Source: Pseudorhizobium endolithicum
Lineage (GTDB): Bacteria > Pseudomonadota > Alphaproteobacteria > Rhizobiales > Rhizobiaceae
NCBI RefSeq assembly: GCF_902153245.2
Contig: NZ_CABFWF030000008.1
Location: 62,001-126,000 of the forward strand
Length of the DNA stretch: 64,000 nt
Direction: 5' to 3'
The notes under the pieces were generated by a model. That model was given only the letters and a program-made list of their open reading frames with translations. It had not been told where the DNA came from and ran no database searches. Numbering within the stretch: position 1 is the stretch's first letter; every line of letters begins with the position of its first letter. Positions 16,093 to 25,991 of the stretch are shown one piece after another. The position numbers and the translations under genes are program-made.

Positions 16093-18000
16093 ATGGCTAA
16101 AGTAATTGGCATCGACCTCGGTACGACGAACTCGTGCGTCGCCATCATGGACGGCAAGGACGCCAAGGTGATCGAGAACGCCGAAGGCGCCCGCACCACC
16201 CCCTCGATGGTAGCTTTCACCGAAGACGGCGAACGCCTCGTCGGCCAGCCGGCAAAGCGCCAGGCGGTGACCAACCCCACGAATACTCTTTTTGCCGTGA
16301 AGCGCCTCATCGGCCGCCGCTACGAAGATCCGACCGTCGAAAAGGACAAGGGCCTGGTTCCGTTCGAGATCTCCAAGGGCGACAATGGCGACGCCTGGGT
16401 CAAGGCCCAGGGCAAGGGATACTCTCCCGCGCAGATTTCAGCGATGATCCTTCAGAAGATGAAAGAAACCGCCGAGTCCTACCTCGGCGAGAAGGTCGAG
16501 AAGGCGGTCATCACCGTTCCGGCCTACTTCAACGACGCCCAGCGCCAGGCCACCAAGGATGCCGGCCGCATCGCCGGCCTCGAAGTGCTCCGCATCATCA
16601 ACGAGCCGACCGCTGCCGCTCTGGCCTACGGCCTCGACAAGAAGGACGGCAAGACGATCGCCGTCTACGACCTCGGCGGCGGCACCTTCGATATCTCGGT
16701 GCTTGAAATCGGCGACGGCGTCTTCGAAGTGAAGTCGACCAACGGCGACACCTTCCTTGGCGGTGAAGACTTCGACATGCGTCTCGTCGAGTATCTCGCG
16801 GCCGAGTTCAAGAAGGATCAGGGCATCGACCTGAAGAACGACAAGCTCGCACTGCAGCGCCTCAAGGAAGCCGCCGAAAAGGCCAAGATCGAGCTCTCGT
16901 CCTCGCAGCAGACCGAAATCAACCTGCCGTTCATCACGGCGGACGCCTCCGGTCCGAAGCACCTGACGATGAAGCTGACCCGCGCCAAGTTCGAGAGCCT
17001 GGTCGACGATCTCGTCCAGCGGACCGTTGCACCGTGCAAGGCCGCGCTCAAGGACGCAGGCGTTACCGCCGGCGAAATCGACGAAGTGGTTCTCGTTGGC
17101 GGCATGAGCCGCATGCCCAAGGTTCAGGAGACCGTCAAGCAGCTGTTCGGCAAGGAGCCCCACAAGGGCGTCAACCCGGACGAAGTGGTCGCCATGGGTG
17201 CCGCCATCCAGGCCGGCGTTCTGCAGGGCGACGTCAAGGACGTCCTGCTTCTGGACGTGACCCCGCTGTCGCTCGGCATTGAAACGCTCGGCGGCGTGTT
17301 CACCCGTCTGATCGACCGCAACACGACCATCCCGACCAAGAAGTCGCAGACCTTCTCGACCGCCGAGGACAACCAGTCGGCCGTGACGATCCGCGTCTCC
17401 CAGGGCGAGCGTGAAATGGCGGCGGACAACAAGCTGCTCGGCCAGTTCGACCTCGTCGGCATTCCGCCGGCACCGCGCGGCGTTCCGCAGATCGAAGTCA
17501 CGTTCGACATCGATGCCAACGGCATCGTGCAGGTTTCGGCCAAGGACAAGGGCACGGGCAAGGAGCAGCAGATCCGCATCCAGGCTTCCGGTGGTCTGTC
17601 CGACGCCGACATCGAGAAGATGGTCAAGGACGCCGAGGCCCATGCCGAGGAAGACAAGAAGCGCCGTGCAGCCGTCGAGGCGAAGAACCAGGCCGAAAGC
17701 CTGATCCATTCGACCGAGAAGTCGATCCAGGAATACGGCGACAAGGTTTCCGAGACCGACCGCAAGGCGATCGAAGATGCCATCGCTTCCCTGAAGACCG
17801 CGGTCGAAGCGTCCGAGCCGGATGCCGATGACATCCAGGCCAAGACCCAGACGCTCATGGAAGTTTCCATGAAGCTGGGCCAGGCGATCTACGAGGCGCA
17901 GCAGGCTGAAGCTTCCGAGGGCTCCGAGGGCGGCAAGGGCGACGACGGCGTGGTCGATGCCGACTACGAGGAAATCAAGGACGACAAGAAGTCGGCCTAA
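16093..18000 (+). CDS. dnaK: Molecular chaperone DnaK (Hsp70)
   Basis: 635-residue ATP-dependent chaperone that binds exposed hydrophobic stretches and cycles with DnaJ and GrpE. The ATPase domain begins with GIDLGTTNS (6-14) and has the phosphate motif [10 protein letters not shown] near residue 197 and GGMSRMPKV near 337. The substrate-binding domain starts around 395 ([16 protein letters not shown]), and the C-terminus ends acidic. GGAGAG precedes the ATG; an upstream ATG in frame adds 15 unlikely residues. It is followed by dnaJ after 91 bases containing two hairpins. Confidence 0.98.
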   Translation: MAKVIGIDLGTTNSCVAIMDGKDAKVIENAEGARTTPSMVAFTEDGERLVGQPAKRQAVTNPTNTLFAVKRLIGRRYEDPTVEKDKGLVPFEISKGDNGDAWVKAQGKGYSPAQISAMILQKMKETAESYLGEKVEKAVITVPAYFNDAQRQATKDAGRIAGLEVLRIINEPTAAALAYGLDKKDGKTIAVYDLGGGTFDISVLEIGDGVFEVKSTNGDTFLGGEDFDMRLVEYLAAEFKKDQGIDLKNDKLALQRLKEAAEKAKIELSSSQQTEINLPFITADASGPKHLTMKLTRAKFESLVDDLVQRTVAPCKAALKDAGVTAGEIDEVVLVGGMSRMPKVQETVKQLFGKEPHKGVNPDEVVAMGAAIQAGVLQGDVKDVLLLDVTPLSLGIETLGGVFTRLIDRNTTIPTKKSQTFSTAEDNQSAVTIRVSQGEREMAADNKLLGQFDLVGIPPAPRGVPQIEVTFDIDANGIVQVSAKDKGTGKEQQIRIQASGGLSDADIEKMVKDAEAHAEEDKKRRAAVEAKNQAESLIHSTEKSIQEYGDKVSETDRKAIEDAIASLKTAVEASEPDADDIQAKTQTLMEVSMKLGQAIYEAQQAEASEGSEGGKGDDGVVDADYEEIKDDKKSA

Positions 18001-18001
18001 G

Positions 18002-18066
18002 GCTTCGCCTTTGGGCGAAGCACGATAAAAGGTCGACTAGACATCCGGCTGCCATCGTGCAGCCGG
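18002..18066 (+). other. Two hairpins in the dnaK-dnaJ gap
   Basis: An 8-bp stem GCTTCGCC/GGCGAAGC (18002-18021) starts right after the dnaK stop, and a second 8-bp stem CCGGCTGC/GCAGCCGG (18045-18066) lies before dnaJ. Neither is followed by a T-run. They may act as mRNA stability or processing elements that let dnaK exceed dnaJ expression; that is inference. Confidence 0.5.
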
Positions 18067-18091
18067 AATCCTTTCGGGAGCCGTTACCTCC

Positions 18092-19222
18092 ATGGCAAAA
18101 GCAGACTTTTACGAAACGCTGGGTGTCGGCAGGTCCGCTGACGAGAAGGAGCTGAAAGGTGCCTTCCGCAAGCTCGCGATGAAATATCACCCGGACAAGA
18201 ACCCGGGCGATGCGGAAGCCGAGAAGAAATTCAAGGAGATCAACGAGGCCTACGAGACCTTGAAGGATCCCCAGAAGCGTGCAGCCTACGACCGCTTCGG
18301 CCATGCAGCGTTCGAAGGCGGCGGAGGCTTCGGTGGAGGCGGCTTCGGAGCGGCCGGTGCCGGTGGCTTCTCAGACATCTTCGAAGATATCTTCGGCGAA
18401 ATGATGGGCGGCGGACGGGCGCGCCGGTCTTCGGGCGGACGCGAACGCGGCGCCGACCTCCGCTACAACATGGAAATCACGCTGGAGGAAGCCTTCACCG
18501 GCAAGACCGCGCAGATCCGCGTGCCGACATCGATTACCTGCGACCTGTGCTCCGGTTCCGGTGCGAAGCCCGGCACCCAGCCCAAGACCTGCGGGACCTG
18601 CCACGGCTCCGGACGCGTCCGCGCCAGCCAGGGCTTCTTCTCCGTCGAGCGGACCTGTCCGACGTGCCATGGCCGCGGTCAGACCATCACCGATCCGTGC
18701 ACCAAGTGCCACGGCCAGGGGCGCGTATCGGAAGAACGCTCGCTGTCGGTCAACATCCCATCGGGCATCGAGGACGGCACGCGCATTCGCCTGCAGGGCG
18801 AAGGCGAGGCCGGCATGCGCGGCGGCCCATCGGGAGACCTCTACATCTTCCTCTCGGTGAAGCCGCACCAGTTCTTCCAGCGTGACGGAGCGGATCTTTT
18901 CTGCACCGTGCCGATCTCCATGACGACGGCGGCGCTCGGCGGCACGTTCGACGTCGCCACGCTGGACGGCACGAAGTCCCGCGTGACGGTGCCGGAAGGC
19001 ACGCAGCCGGGCAAGCAGTTCCGCCTCAAGGGGAAGGGCATGCCGGTGCTGCGCTCGTCGCAGACGGGCGACCTCTACATCCAGATCCAGATCGAGACGC
19101 CGCAGAAACTGACGAAGCGGCAGCGCGAACTTCTCCAGGAATTCGAGGAAATCTCCTCGAAGGAGAACAACCCGGAATCGAGCGGCTTCTTCGCGCGCAT
19201 GAAGGAGTTCTTCGAGGGATAG
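18092..19222 (+). CDS. dnaJ: Molecular chaperone DnaJ (Hsp40)
   Basis: 376-residue co-chaperone that delivers substrates to DnaK and triggers its ATPase. The J domain (1-70) has HPD at 33-35. A Gly/Phe-rich linker follows (about 72-105). The zinc-finger domain carries four CxxCxGxG repeats: [24 protein letters not shown] and CTKCHGQG. The C-terminal substrate-binding domains complete the protein. Length and motif order are standard, and it sits directly after dnaK. Confidence 0.98.
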   Translation: MAKADFYETLGVGRSADEKELKGAFRKLAMKYHPDKNPGDAEAEKKFKEINEAYETLKDPQKRAAYDRFGHAAFEGGGGFGGGGFGAAGAGGFSDIFEDIFGEMMGGGRARRSSGGRERGADLRYNMEITLEEAFTGKTAQIRVPTSITCDLCSGSGAKPGTQPKTCGTCHGSGRVRASQGFFSVERTCPTCHGRGQTITDPCTKCHGQGRVSEERSLSVNIPSGIEDGTRIRLQGEGEAGMRGGPSGDLYIFLSVKPHQFFQRDGADLFCTVPISMTTAALGGTFDVATLDGTKSRVTVPEGTQPGKQFRLKGKGMPVLRSSQTGDLYIQIQIETPQKLTKRQRELLQEFEEISSKENNPESSGFFARMKEFFEG

Positions 19223-19247
19223 CGTCTTTCGATCACCCTCCTCAACC

Positions 19248-19277
19248 GGAAAGGCGGCGGCATTCGTCGCCTTTTCC
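19248..19277 (+). terminator. Probable dnaK-dnaJ terminator
   Basis: GGAAAGGCG pairs with CGCCTTTTCC (one bulged base), with the T-rich arm forming the end. It is a modest terminator 26 bases after the dnaJ stop and before the convergent lysE gene. Confidence 0.45.
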
Positions 19278-19280
19278 GTC

Positions 19281-19865
19281 TCAGGCCATGGCATGAACCG
19301 AGGAGGACGCAAGCAGCAGGGCAAAGCCGAACAGGCCGGCCGCGGCCAGCCTTCGGACGATGCCCGGCCCCAGCCTACGCCCCGCACCACGGGCAGCCTG
19401 CGCTCCCGCGATCAGCCAAAGATTGGCCGCGAGGACAACAAAGCCGGAAAACAGCACAAGCCACGGCAGGAGTTCGACGAACGGTATCTGCGGCATGATG
19501 ACGAGGGCGATGATCGGCGCCTTTGGATTGAGGGCGGTGGTCAGGAAGACGCGCAACCCGTCCAGGTCGCCGCCGGGGGCGGGCGGGCGGTTTGCGGCAT
19601 ACCACAGGCGCCAGCTCAGGAAGAGAACCCAGACCGCTGCTACGCCTCGCGCCCATACCAGCGCCGATGGATACAGGGCCAATGCAGGAGCCGCGACAAG
19701 CAGAACCGGCACGATCACCAGAAGATAGCCTGCCAGTTCAGCTGCGATGAGCGTGAGGGCGCCGCGCCAGCCTCGACCGTATCCCGCCAGCATCATCAGC
19801 GTGTTTGTCGGACCAGGGGTCAGGAGCAACAAAAGGACGGCGGCAGAAAAGGAAAGAACGTGCAT
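19281..19865 (-). CDS. LysE/RhtB family amino-acid exporter
   Basis: About 194 residues with roughly six hydrophobic segments. The hallmark LTPGPTNTLM lies in the first membrane segment (residues 15-24), and ALNPKAPI is the second conserved motif. Members export amino acids or related small molecules. The ATG at 19865 places that motif at the normal distance from the N-terminus; a TTG 21 bases upstream is a weaker alternative. It converges on dnaJ. Substrate cannot be inferred. Confidence 0.85.
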   Translation of the reverse strand: MHVLSFSAAVLLLLLTPGPTNTLMMLAGYGRGWRGALTLIAAELAGYLLVIVPVLLVAAPALALYPSALVWARGVAAVWVLFLSWRLWYAANRPPAPGGDLDGLRVFLTTALNPKAPIIALVIMPQIPFVELLPWLVLFSGFVVLAANLWLIAGAQAARGAGRRLGPGIVRRLAAAGLFGFALLLASSSVHAMA

Positions 19866-19973
19866 GATCAGTTTCGACAGGAGCAAGCCGGCAGTGGCAT
19901 TCGCGCCCTCCTACCACACCGTCAGGATCGGGAGTTGACGTCGATCAAGTGAGTTGCCGCGCGGGTTCCGAGG

Positions 19974-20183
19974 TCAGTAGTGGGGTGGCCGCGTGATCGG
20001 CGGCGCTTCCAGCGACGTCTCCTCCAGAAGCAGGAAGCGTTCGGTCAACCGATCGAGCTTGGCGCGCGTCTGCTCGACCACCTCCCACTGCTCGGCCAAC
20101 TGTTCCGACAGTTCCTCGATCACCTTGGTCTGGTGCGCGGCGAGTTCTTCCAGGCGCATGATCCGCTCGTCCACATCGGCCAC
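19974..20183 (-). CDS. slyX: SlyX family protein
   Basis: 69 residues from a GTG start with AAGGA upstream. It is a single amphipathic coiled coil (MRLEELAAHQTKVIEELSEQLAEQ) ending in the PPHY tail that marks SlyX proteins. The biochemical role of SlyX is unknown. It lies between lysE and a small membrane protein gene on the same strand. Confidence 0.88.
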   Translation of the reverse strand: MADVDERIMRLEELAAHQTKVIEELSEQLAEQWEVVEQTRAKLDRLTERFLLLEETSLEAPPITRPPHY

Positions 20184-20215
20184 GGCAGGTCCTTCCGGTC
20201 GTTGCAGCGAAGGCG

Positions 20216-20500
20216 CTAGAGCTGCTTCTTCCGCTTATAGGGCATCAACATGATGGCCGAGGCTGTTACAGCACCGCCAAAGGTCAGCGCAAGTGGTACG
20301 GCCACCATGACGAAGGACAGAAGCGGCGTGCGCGAGCGGCCTATATGCGTGCCCAAGCCGTAGAGATTGAACCACCACAAGGCTGCGGCGATGGCGATGC
20401 CGAGCCCGATGCCGAAAAGCGCGTTGACCGCCAGGAACCGCAACATCTCAAGGTGGTCCCGGCGGGCCTCCTCCGGCGTCAAGTCATCATTCGTCAACAT
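20216..20500 (-). CDS. Small inner-membrane protein, two predicted helices
   Basis: About 94 residues. A polar N-terminus (MLTNDDLTPEEARRDHLEM) is followed by two hydrophobic segments, FLAVNALFGIGLGIAIAAALWW and LLSFVMVAVPLALTFGGAV, and a basic C-terminus YKRKKQL. GGGAGG lies before the chosen ATG; in-frame ATG codons at 20521 and 20575 are alternatives. No known family is recognised; the shape is common to rhizobial conserved membrane proteins. Confidence 0.7.
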   Translation of the reverse strand: MLTNDDLTPEEARRDHLEMLRFLAVNALFGIGLGIAIAAALWWFNLYGLGTHIGRSRTPLLSFVMVAVPLALTFGGAVTASAIMLMPYKRKKQL

Positions 20501-20681
20501 AAAGAGCCTCCCGGGAGACATGGGGTCGCCTTGGATAGCGAAAGAGCCCGCGCATGTCGCGCGACAAACTATCAATCTTCGGAAAAGTTCCGCACCCCGC
20601 AGATCCTCCTACGGCGCGAAAGGCCGCGCTTGCCATCGCGGCAGAGAACCCTTAGCTCATCGGTACCAGATGCGGACACCC

Positions 20682-21836
20682 ATGGTTCAGAAAGCATTCC
20701 TCTCCCGCCTGAAGCTGACCGACTTCCGGAACTATCCGGAAGCGGTGCTCATGCTCGACGGCCGCCATGTCGTTCTGACGGGCGACAACGGCGCAGGCAA
20801 GACCAACCTGCTGGAAGCCGTCTCGTTCCTTTCGCCTGGACGAGGCCTGCGCCGCGCCGTCCTGAGCGAGGTGAGCCGCGTCGGGGGAACCGGCGGCTTC
20901 TCGGTCTTTGCCGAGGTCGAGGGCATGGAGGGCGAAGTCTCGTTGGGCACCGGCATCGACGGAGACAGCGACAGCCTTTCCCGGCGTTTGCGGATCAACG
21001 GCACACCCGCAAGATCCACCGAAGAACTCTCCGATCATCTGAGTGTCCTCTGGCTCACCCCCGCGATGGACGGGCTGTTCACCGGACCATCGGCGGACCG
21101 CCGGCGGTTCCTCGACCGGCTGGTCCTGTCGATCGACCCCGGCCATGGCCGGCGCGCGAGCGACTTCGAAAGGGCCATGCGCAGCCGCAACCGGCTTCTC
21201 TCCGAAGGGCGGTACGATCCGGCTTGGGTTTCCGCCGTGGAGGCGCAGATGGCGGGGCTGGGTATTTCGATGGCGGCGGCCCGCCGGGAAATGCTCGACC
21301 TGCTGCGCCATCTCGCCAGCGTGAGCCAACAGGAACCGTTCCCCACCCCCGTCCTCGCACTGGAAGGCTTTCTCGACGCAGCGGGCGACATGCCTGCAGC
21401 GGAACTGGAGGAACGATACCTGGACATGCTCCGCGAGGGCCGCGGGCGTGATGCCGCGGCCGGCCGCACCCTGGAAGGTCCCCACCGGAGCGACCTCCTG
21501 GTTCGCCACCGCGAGAAGGACATGGACGCCGGGCGATGCTCGACGGGCGAGCAGAAGGCCCTGCTGATCGGCCTCATCCTCGCCCATGCGCGCCTGACCG
21601 CGAACATGACCGGGTTTGCGCCGGTGCTCCTCCTGGACGAGATCGCCGCACACCTGGATGAAGGCCGGCGGATAGCGCTCTTCGATCTCGTGCACGAACT
21701 GGGCGGGCAGGCCTTCATGACGGGTACCGATGACGCAATGTTCTCCCCGCTCGGCGAAAGGGCGCAGTTCCTCGAAGTGGACGGCGGCAGTATCCGCAGG
21801 GGACCGCTGCTTTCAACGCGCCTGCAAGACTGCTAG
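20682..21836 (+). CDS. recF: DNA replication and repair protein RecF
   Basis: About 384-residue SMC-like ATPase that loads RecA onto gapped DNA with RecO and RecR. Walker A GDNGAGKT is at 34-41, the family motif GPHRSDL near residue 270, the signature STGEQKALL near 288, and Walker B PVLLLDEIAAHLD near 313. Either of two nearby ATG codons (20670 or 20682) could start it; no clear ribosome-binding site distinguishes them. The recR partner is at 34.1 kb, so the pathway genes are unlinked. Confidence 0.93.
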   Translation: MVQKAFLSRLKLTDFRNYPEAVLMLDGRHVVLTGDNGAGKTNLLEAVSFLSPGRGLRRAVLSEVSRVGGTGGFSVFAEVEGMEGEVSLGTGIDGDSDSLSRRLRINGTPARSTEELSDHLSVLWLTPAMDGLFTGPSADRRRFLDRLVLSIDPGHGRRASDFERAMRSRNRLLSEGRYDPAWVSAVEAQMAGLGISMAAARREMLDLLRHLASVSQQEPFPTPVLALEGFLDAAGDMPAAELEERYLDMLREGRGRDAAAGRTLEGPHRSDLLVRHREKDMDAGRCSTGEQKALLIGLILAHARLTANMTGFAPVLLLDEIAAHLDEGRRIALFDLVHELGGQAFMTGTDDAMFSPLGERAQFLEVDGGSIRRGPLLSTRLQDC

Positions 21837-21845
21837 ACTCCTCCG

Positions 21846-22613
21846 ATGCAGCTGACATCGGAAGACATCGAGCGCTATCGTCGTCACATCCTGCTTCCGG
21901 AAATCGGGGGAGCAGGCCAGCAGCGCCTTAAGAATGCAAGGGTTCTGGTTATCGGGGCCGGAGGCTTGGGGGCACCCGTCCTCCTCTATCTCGCCGCGGC
22001 CGGGGTCGGGACGATCGGCATCATGGATGACGACATGGTCTCGCTTTCGAACCTGCAGCGGCAGGTCGTCCATGATACCGGAACGATCGGCGAGGCGAAG
22101 ACGGCGAGCGCCCGCGCCCATATGGCGCGCCTCAATCCAGCAGTTCGCGTGCTGACCTTCGAGGAGCGCTTCTCGCCCGGATGGGCGCTGCTGCATCTGC
22201 CGCTCTTCGACTTCATGGTCGACGGGTCCGACAACTTCGACACCCGCTACGCCTGTGCCGACGCGGCCCATGTTGCGGAAATTCCGCTGGTTACCGGAGC
22301 CGTGGGACGCTTCGACGGCTCCGTCACTGTTCTCAAGCCCTACGAAGCCGGAAGCGACGGGACCCTTAACCCCACTTACCGCGACCTTTTCCCGGAGAAG
22401 CCGCCGGAGGGCCTGATCCCTGCCTGCGCGGAGACCGGCATCATCGGCGCGCTGCCCGGTGTGATCGGCACGCTGATGGCGATGGAGACCATCAAGCTCA
22501 TAACCGGCGTGGGAGACCCTCTCGTCGGCCGCCTGATGCTTTACGACGCGCTCGCCGCGCGGTTCGACACCATCCGCTATATGCGCCGCACCGCCCCGGC
22601 TGCGGCAGAATGA
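21846..22613 (+). CDS. ThiF/MoeB/HesA family adenylyltransferase
   Basis: 255-residue E1-like enzyme that adenylates the C-terminal glycine of a ubiquitin-fold sulfur carrier (MoaD or ThiS type). The nucleotide motif GAGGLG is at 37-42 and the candidate catalytic Cys194 is in PACAETG. The two CxxC zinc motifs of E. coli MoeB are absent: the first aligns with TYRD and the C-terminus is truncated. It starts 9 bases after recF and its stop overlaps the next start (ATGA). MoeB is the best guess but ThiF is not excluded. Confidence 0.88.
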   Translation: MQLTSEDIERYRRHILLPEIGGAGQQRLKNARVLVIGAGGLGAPVLLYLAAAGVGTIGIMDDDMVSLSNLQRQVVHDTGTIGEAKTASARAHMARLNPAVRVLTFEERFSPGWALLHLPLFDFMVDGSDNFDTRYACADAAHVAEIPLVTGAVGRFDGSVTVLKPYEAGSDGTLNPTYRDLFPEKPPEGLIPACAETGIIGALPGVIGTLMAMETIKLITGVGDPLVGRLMLYDALAARFDTIRYMRRTAPAAAE

Positions 22614-23083
22614 TCGAGATCGTACGGATCGACGACGACTTCAGCCGGTGGAGCGACTTGCTGGATCTCATTCGGTCGTCCTTCGCCTACATGGACGGGG
22701 TCATCGATCCGCCCTCGTCGGTTCATCGGCTCACACCGGCATTGCTGGCGCAGAAGGCGCGAGATGAAGTTGCGTTCGTGGCGACGTCCGCAGGCGTCCC
22801 CGTAGGCTGCATCTTCTGTCTTCCCGAGACCGACTGCCTCTATCTGGGAAAGTTCGCGGTTGCTCCCGAGTTGCAGGGAACAGGGCTCGGACGACGCCTG
22901 ATGGCGAAGGCGGAAGAGGTTGCCAGAGCCAGAGGTCTTCGGGCGTTGAGGCTCGAAACGCGAGTCGAGCTCAAGGACAATCACGCCCTCTTTGTCCGCT
23001 GGGGTTTCACGACGACCACCGAAAGCGCCCATCCCGGCTTCGGTCGCGCCACCTCCGTCGAGATGCGAAAGCTGCTCGACTAG
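22610..23083 (+). CDS. GNAT family N-acetyltransferase
   Basis: 157 residues with the GNAT acetyl-CoA loop: YLGKFAVAPELQGTGLGRRLM, where QGTGLG is the Q/RxxGxG/A motif (about residues 92-97), and the later FVRWGF region. The acceptor substrate is unknown. It overlaps the preceding E1-like gene by 4 bases, so the two are probably cotranscribed, and it abuts the convergent dehydrogenase gene with no spacer. Confidence 0.88.
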   Translation: MIEIVRIDDDFSRWSDLLDLIRSSFAYMDGVIDPPSSVHRLTPALLAQKARDEVAFVATSAGVPVGCIFCLPETDCLYLGKFAVAPELQGTGLGRRLMAKAEEVARARGLRALRLETRVELKDNHALFVRWGFTTTTESAHPGFGRATSVEMRKLLD

Positions 23084-24088
23084 TCAGTTGCGCCCGGGAA
23101 GAACGCGGTTCGGCGGGCGATGACCGTCAAAGAAGGTGCGGATGTTGATGATGACCTTGTCGCCCATGTCGATACGGCCCTCGATCGTCGCGGAGCCCAT
23201 GTGAGGGAGCAGAACCACGCGCCCCTGGTTCGCGAGCTTCACCAGCTTCGGATTGACCGCGGGTTCGTTCTCGTAGACGTCCAGCCCCGCACCGGCGATT
23301 TTTCCCTCCCGGAGCAGTTGGATCATCGCCGCCTCGTCGATGATATCGCCACGCGCCGTGTTCACGATCAGGCTCGTGGGTTGCAGCAGCGCAAGCCGCC
23401 GTGCCGAAAGAAGGTGGAAGGTTGCGGGGGTCGAAGGGCAGTTCACCGAAACGATGTCCACGCGCGCCAGCATCTGGTCGAGACTGTCCCAGTAGGTGGC
23501 CTCCAACTCCTCCTCCGTCGCCGGATGAACCCGCTTGCGGTTGTGATAGTGGATCGAAAGGCCGAATGCCTTTGCCCTTCGCGCCACGGCCGTGCCGATA
23601 CGCCCCATTCCGACGATGCCGATACGCTTGCCCCAAATGCGCCGACCCAGCATCCAGGTCGGCGACCAGCCCGCCCAGTCACCCGGATTATCCGTCAGGA
23701 TCCGCGCACCCTCCGGCAGCCGCCGCGACACGGCGAGGATCAGCGCCATGGTCATGTCGGCGGTGTCTTCGGTCAGCACGTTCGGGGTGTTCGTAACGGT
23801 TATCCCCTTACGGGCCGCCGCGTCGATATCGATGTGATCGGTTCCGTTGGAGAAGCTGGCGATCAGCTTGAGGTTCGACCCTGCGCCTTCGATCAACGCT
23901 TCATCGATCCGATCGGTAACGGTGGGCACAAGAACGTCGGCCGTCTTCATAGCCGCCGCGAGCTCGTCGCGCGTGCGTGGCGCGTCGTCGATATTCAGCT
24001 CCGCGTCGAAGAGCTCCCGCATGCGTGTCTCCACGGCGTCCGGGAGCTTTCGGGTGATGTAGACCTTGGGCTTCTTCTTCGCGGTCAT
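23084..24088 (-). CDS. D-2-hydroxyacid dehydrogenase (glyoxylate/hydroxypyruvate reductase-like)
   Basis: 334-residue NAD(P)-dependent dehydrogenase. The Rossmann motif is GMGRIG at 160-165. The catalytic triad of the D-isomer family is in place: Arg246 (NTARGD), Glu275 (ENEP) and His296 (PHMGSA). NGTDHID at 81-87 belongs to the substrate-binding domain. Sequence character is closest to glyoxylate reductase GyaR, reducing glyoxylate or hydroxypyruvate. The start is the ATG of MTAKKKPKVY; the frame is open 28 codons further without a better signal. Confidence 0.88.
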   Translation of the reverse strand: MTAKKKPKVYITRKLPDAVETRMRELFDAELNIDDAPRTRDELAAAMKTADVLVPTVTDRIDEALIEGAGSNLKLIASFSNGTDHIDIDAAARKGITVTNTPNVLTEDTADMTMALILAVSRRLPEGARILTDNPGDWAGWSPTWMLGRRIWGKRIGIVGMGRIGTAVARRAKAFGLSIHYHNRKRVHPATEEELEATYWDSLDQMLARVDIVSVNCPSTPATFHLLSARRLALLQPTSLIVNTARGDIIDEAAMIQLLREGKIAGAGLDVYENEPAVNPKLVKLANQGRVVLLPHMGSATIEGRIDMGDKVIINIRTFFDGHRPPNRVLPGRN

Positions 24089-24261
24089 GGCGTCGTATTC
24101 AGAGGTCCTTAACCAAAATTGCCGATAATCGGCGCATCCAGGCGTTTCTACCAGACCCGTCAGCGAAGACAAACAAAACCTCTGCAGACGGACTGTCGCC
24201 CGGCAAGACGTGGTCTCGCGGCCAGCCCCGATGGCGGCGCGGAATTTCCGGATGTAACCGC

Positions 24262-24798
24262 ATGCGCAGCGTATTCCTCACCGCATTCGTGGCTCTCGCG
24301 ACCACAGCCGCAACGATCCTGTTCCAGGAGCCCGTCCAGGCACAGGGAACCAAGGGACCGAGCGGCCTCCCGCTCCCGCGCTTCGTCAGCCTGAAATCGA
24401 AGCGGGTGAACATCCGGATCGGACCCAGCACGGACTATGCCGTCGCTTGGATGTACCTGAAATCGGGTACGCCGATGGAGATCATCCAGGAATACGACAA
24501 CTGGCGGCGCGTGCGCGATGCAGACGGCACCGAGGGGTGGGTGAACCAGGCGCTGCTTTCGGGCGAAAGAACCGCCGTGGCTGCGCCATGGATGCGCGGC
24601 AAGGGCGAAGATGTCTTCGTCAACATGCGGCGCGAACCCCAGGCTTCAGCCCCTGTCGTGGCCAAGCTCCAGCCGGGCGTCGTGATATCCGTTCACGAAT
24701 GCAATGGTGACTGGTGCCAGGCAACGGCGGGCGGGGCGGAAGGCTGGGTCAGCCAGGCCGAGATCTGGGGCGCCTATCCGGGCGAAGCCTTCAAGTAA
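24262..24798 (+). CDS. Exported SH3-domain protein
   Basis: 178 residues. An N-terminal signal peptide (cleavage after VQA, about residue 27) precedes two bacterial SH3 repeats: VNIRIGPSTDYAVAWMYLKSGTP with WVNQALLSG, and VFVNMRREPQASAPVVAKL with WVSQAEIWG. Bacterial SH3 repeats usually bind peptidoglycan or metals in the periplasm. It overlaps the convergent adenosine kinase gene by 8 bases at the 3' end. Confidence 0.85.
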   Translation: MRSVFLTAFVALATTAATILFQEPVQAQGTKGPSGLPLPRFVSLKSKRVNIRIGPSTDYAVAWMYLKSGTPMEIIQEYDNWRRVRDADGTEGWVNQALLSGERTAVAAPWMRGKGEDVFVNMRREPQASAPVVAKLQPGVVISVHECNGDWCQATAGGAEGWVSQAEIWGAYPGEAFK

Positions 24799-25801
24799 CC
24801 GCCAGCTTCTGCAGAAGCCCTTCCCGGATCGCGGCCTCCTGCAGCGATTCCATGGGACGCGGCCCGATCTGCTGGATGACGATCGCAGCGGCGAGGCAGC
24901 CCAGCCGGCCACAGTCGGCGAGTGAGCGGCCTTGGGTGTATCCGTAGAGGAAGCCGGCGGCGAAGAGATCTCCCGCACCCGTCGTGTCCACCACGTCCTC
25001 GACCTTATAGGCATCTATCTTCACCCGCTCGTGTCCGCGCAGGATGATCGCGCCCTCCTCGCTGAGGGTGACGGCGGCCAGCCTGCAGTCGGCGGCGATG
25101 CTTTTCAGTGCCAGCTCGAAATCATCCGTCTCGTAGAGCGAGAGCGCCTCCTGCTTGTTGGCGAAGACGATATCGACGGTACCTGAACGCATCAGGTCGA
25201 GGAATTCGGCGCGATAGCGGTCCACGCAGAACGGATCGGAGAGCGTCATCGACACTTCCCGTCCGGCCCCATGGGCGATCCGGGCGCATTCGAGGATCGC
25301 CTCCTTCGCGCGGGGCGGATCCCACAGATAGCCTTCGAAATAGGTGACGGCGGAGGCCGCGACCACCTCGGGCTCGACATCGTTCGGCCCGAGTTCGACG
25401 CATGCGCCAAGATAGGTGTTCATAGACCGCTCGCCATCCGGGGTCACGAAGATCATCGAGCGGGCCGTCGGCGGATTGCTTCCCTCCGGCTTGGTCGCGT
25501 AGTGTACGCCCTGCGCGCGGATGTCGTGCTGGAAGATCTTGCCCAGTTGATCGTCGGCAACCTTGCCGAAATAGGCCGCCCGGCCGCCAAGACCGGCGAT
25601 GCCCGCGGCGGTATTTCCCGCGGATCCGCCCGATGCCTCGACCGCCGGTCCCATCTTGGAATACAGCAGTTCTGCACGTTCGGCATCGATCAGGTTCATC
25701 GCGCCCTTGATGATGGCGTTGTCGCCGAGGAAGCTGTCTTCGCAGCGCGCGATGATGTCGACAATCGCGTTGCCGATCGTGAGAACGTCATATCTGGACA
25801 T
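24791..25801 (-). CDS. Adenosine kinase (PfkB family)
   Basis: 336-residue sugar/nucleoside kinase. The N-terminal glycine pair motif ASGGSAGNTAAGIAGLGG (about 58-75) binds the sugar; the PfkB signature DTTGAGDLFAAGFLYG (about 281-296) holds the catalytic Asp and anion hole. NKQEALSL is also typical. The closest characterised proteins are rhizobial adenosine kinases, which phosphorylate adenosine to AMP; another PfkB substrate is possible. The start is the ATG of MSRYDVLTIGN. Confidence 0.88.
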   Translation of the reverse strand: MSRYDVLTIGNAIVDIIARCEDSFLGDNAIIKGAMNLIDAERAELLYSKMGPAVEASGGSAGNTAAGIAGLGGRAAYFGKVADDQLGKIFQHDIRAQGVHYATKPEGSNPPTARSMIFVTPDGERSMNTYLGACVELGPNDVEPEVVAASAVTYFEGYLWDPPRAKEAILECARIAHGAGREVSMTLSDPFCVDRYRAEFLDLMRSGTVDIVFANKQEALSLYETDDFELALKSIAADCRLAAVTLSEEGAIILRGHERVKIDAYKVEDVVDTTGAGDLFAAGFLYGYTQGRSLADCGRLGCLAAAIVIQQIGPRPMESLQEAAIREGLLQKLAVT

Positions 25802-25991
25802 CCAGCCGAGCCCCTTTGTTTGCCGGAATGGTGGTGGGCTGTTCTCGCACATGCGAAGGAAAAACCCTAGAGGCCGAGGAGAGTAATCCCTGCGGAAAAG
25901 CTACTCTGCGCGTTCCGCATTTGTGACGGGGCCTCATCTGGGCTAGGTCGTCAGGACGTCTCGCCAAATCTCAGGAAAGCACCCTCGCCCC

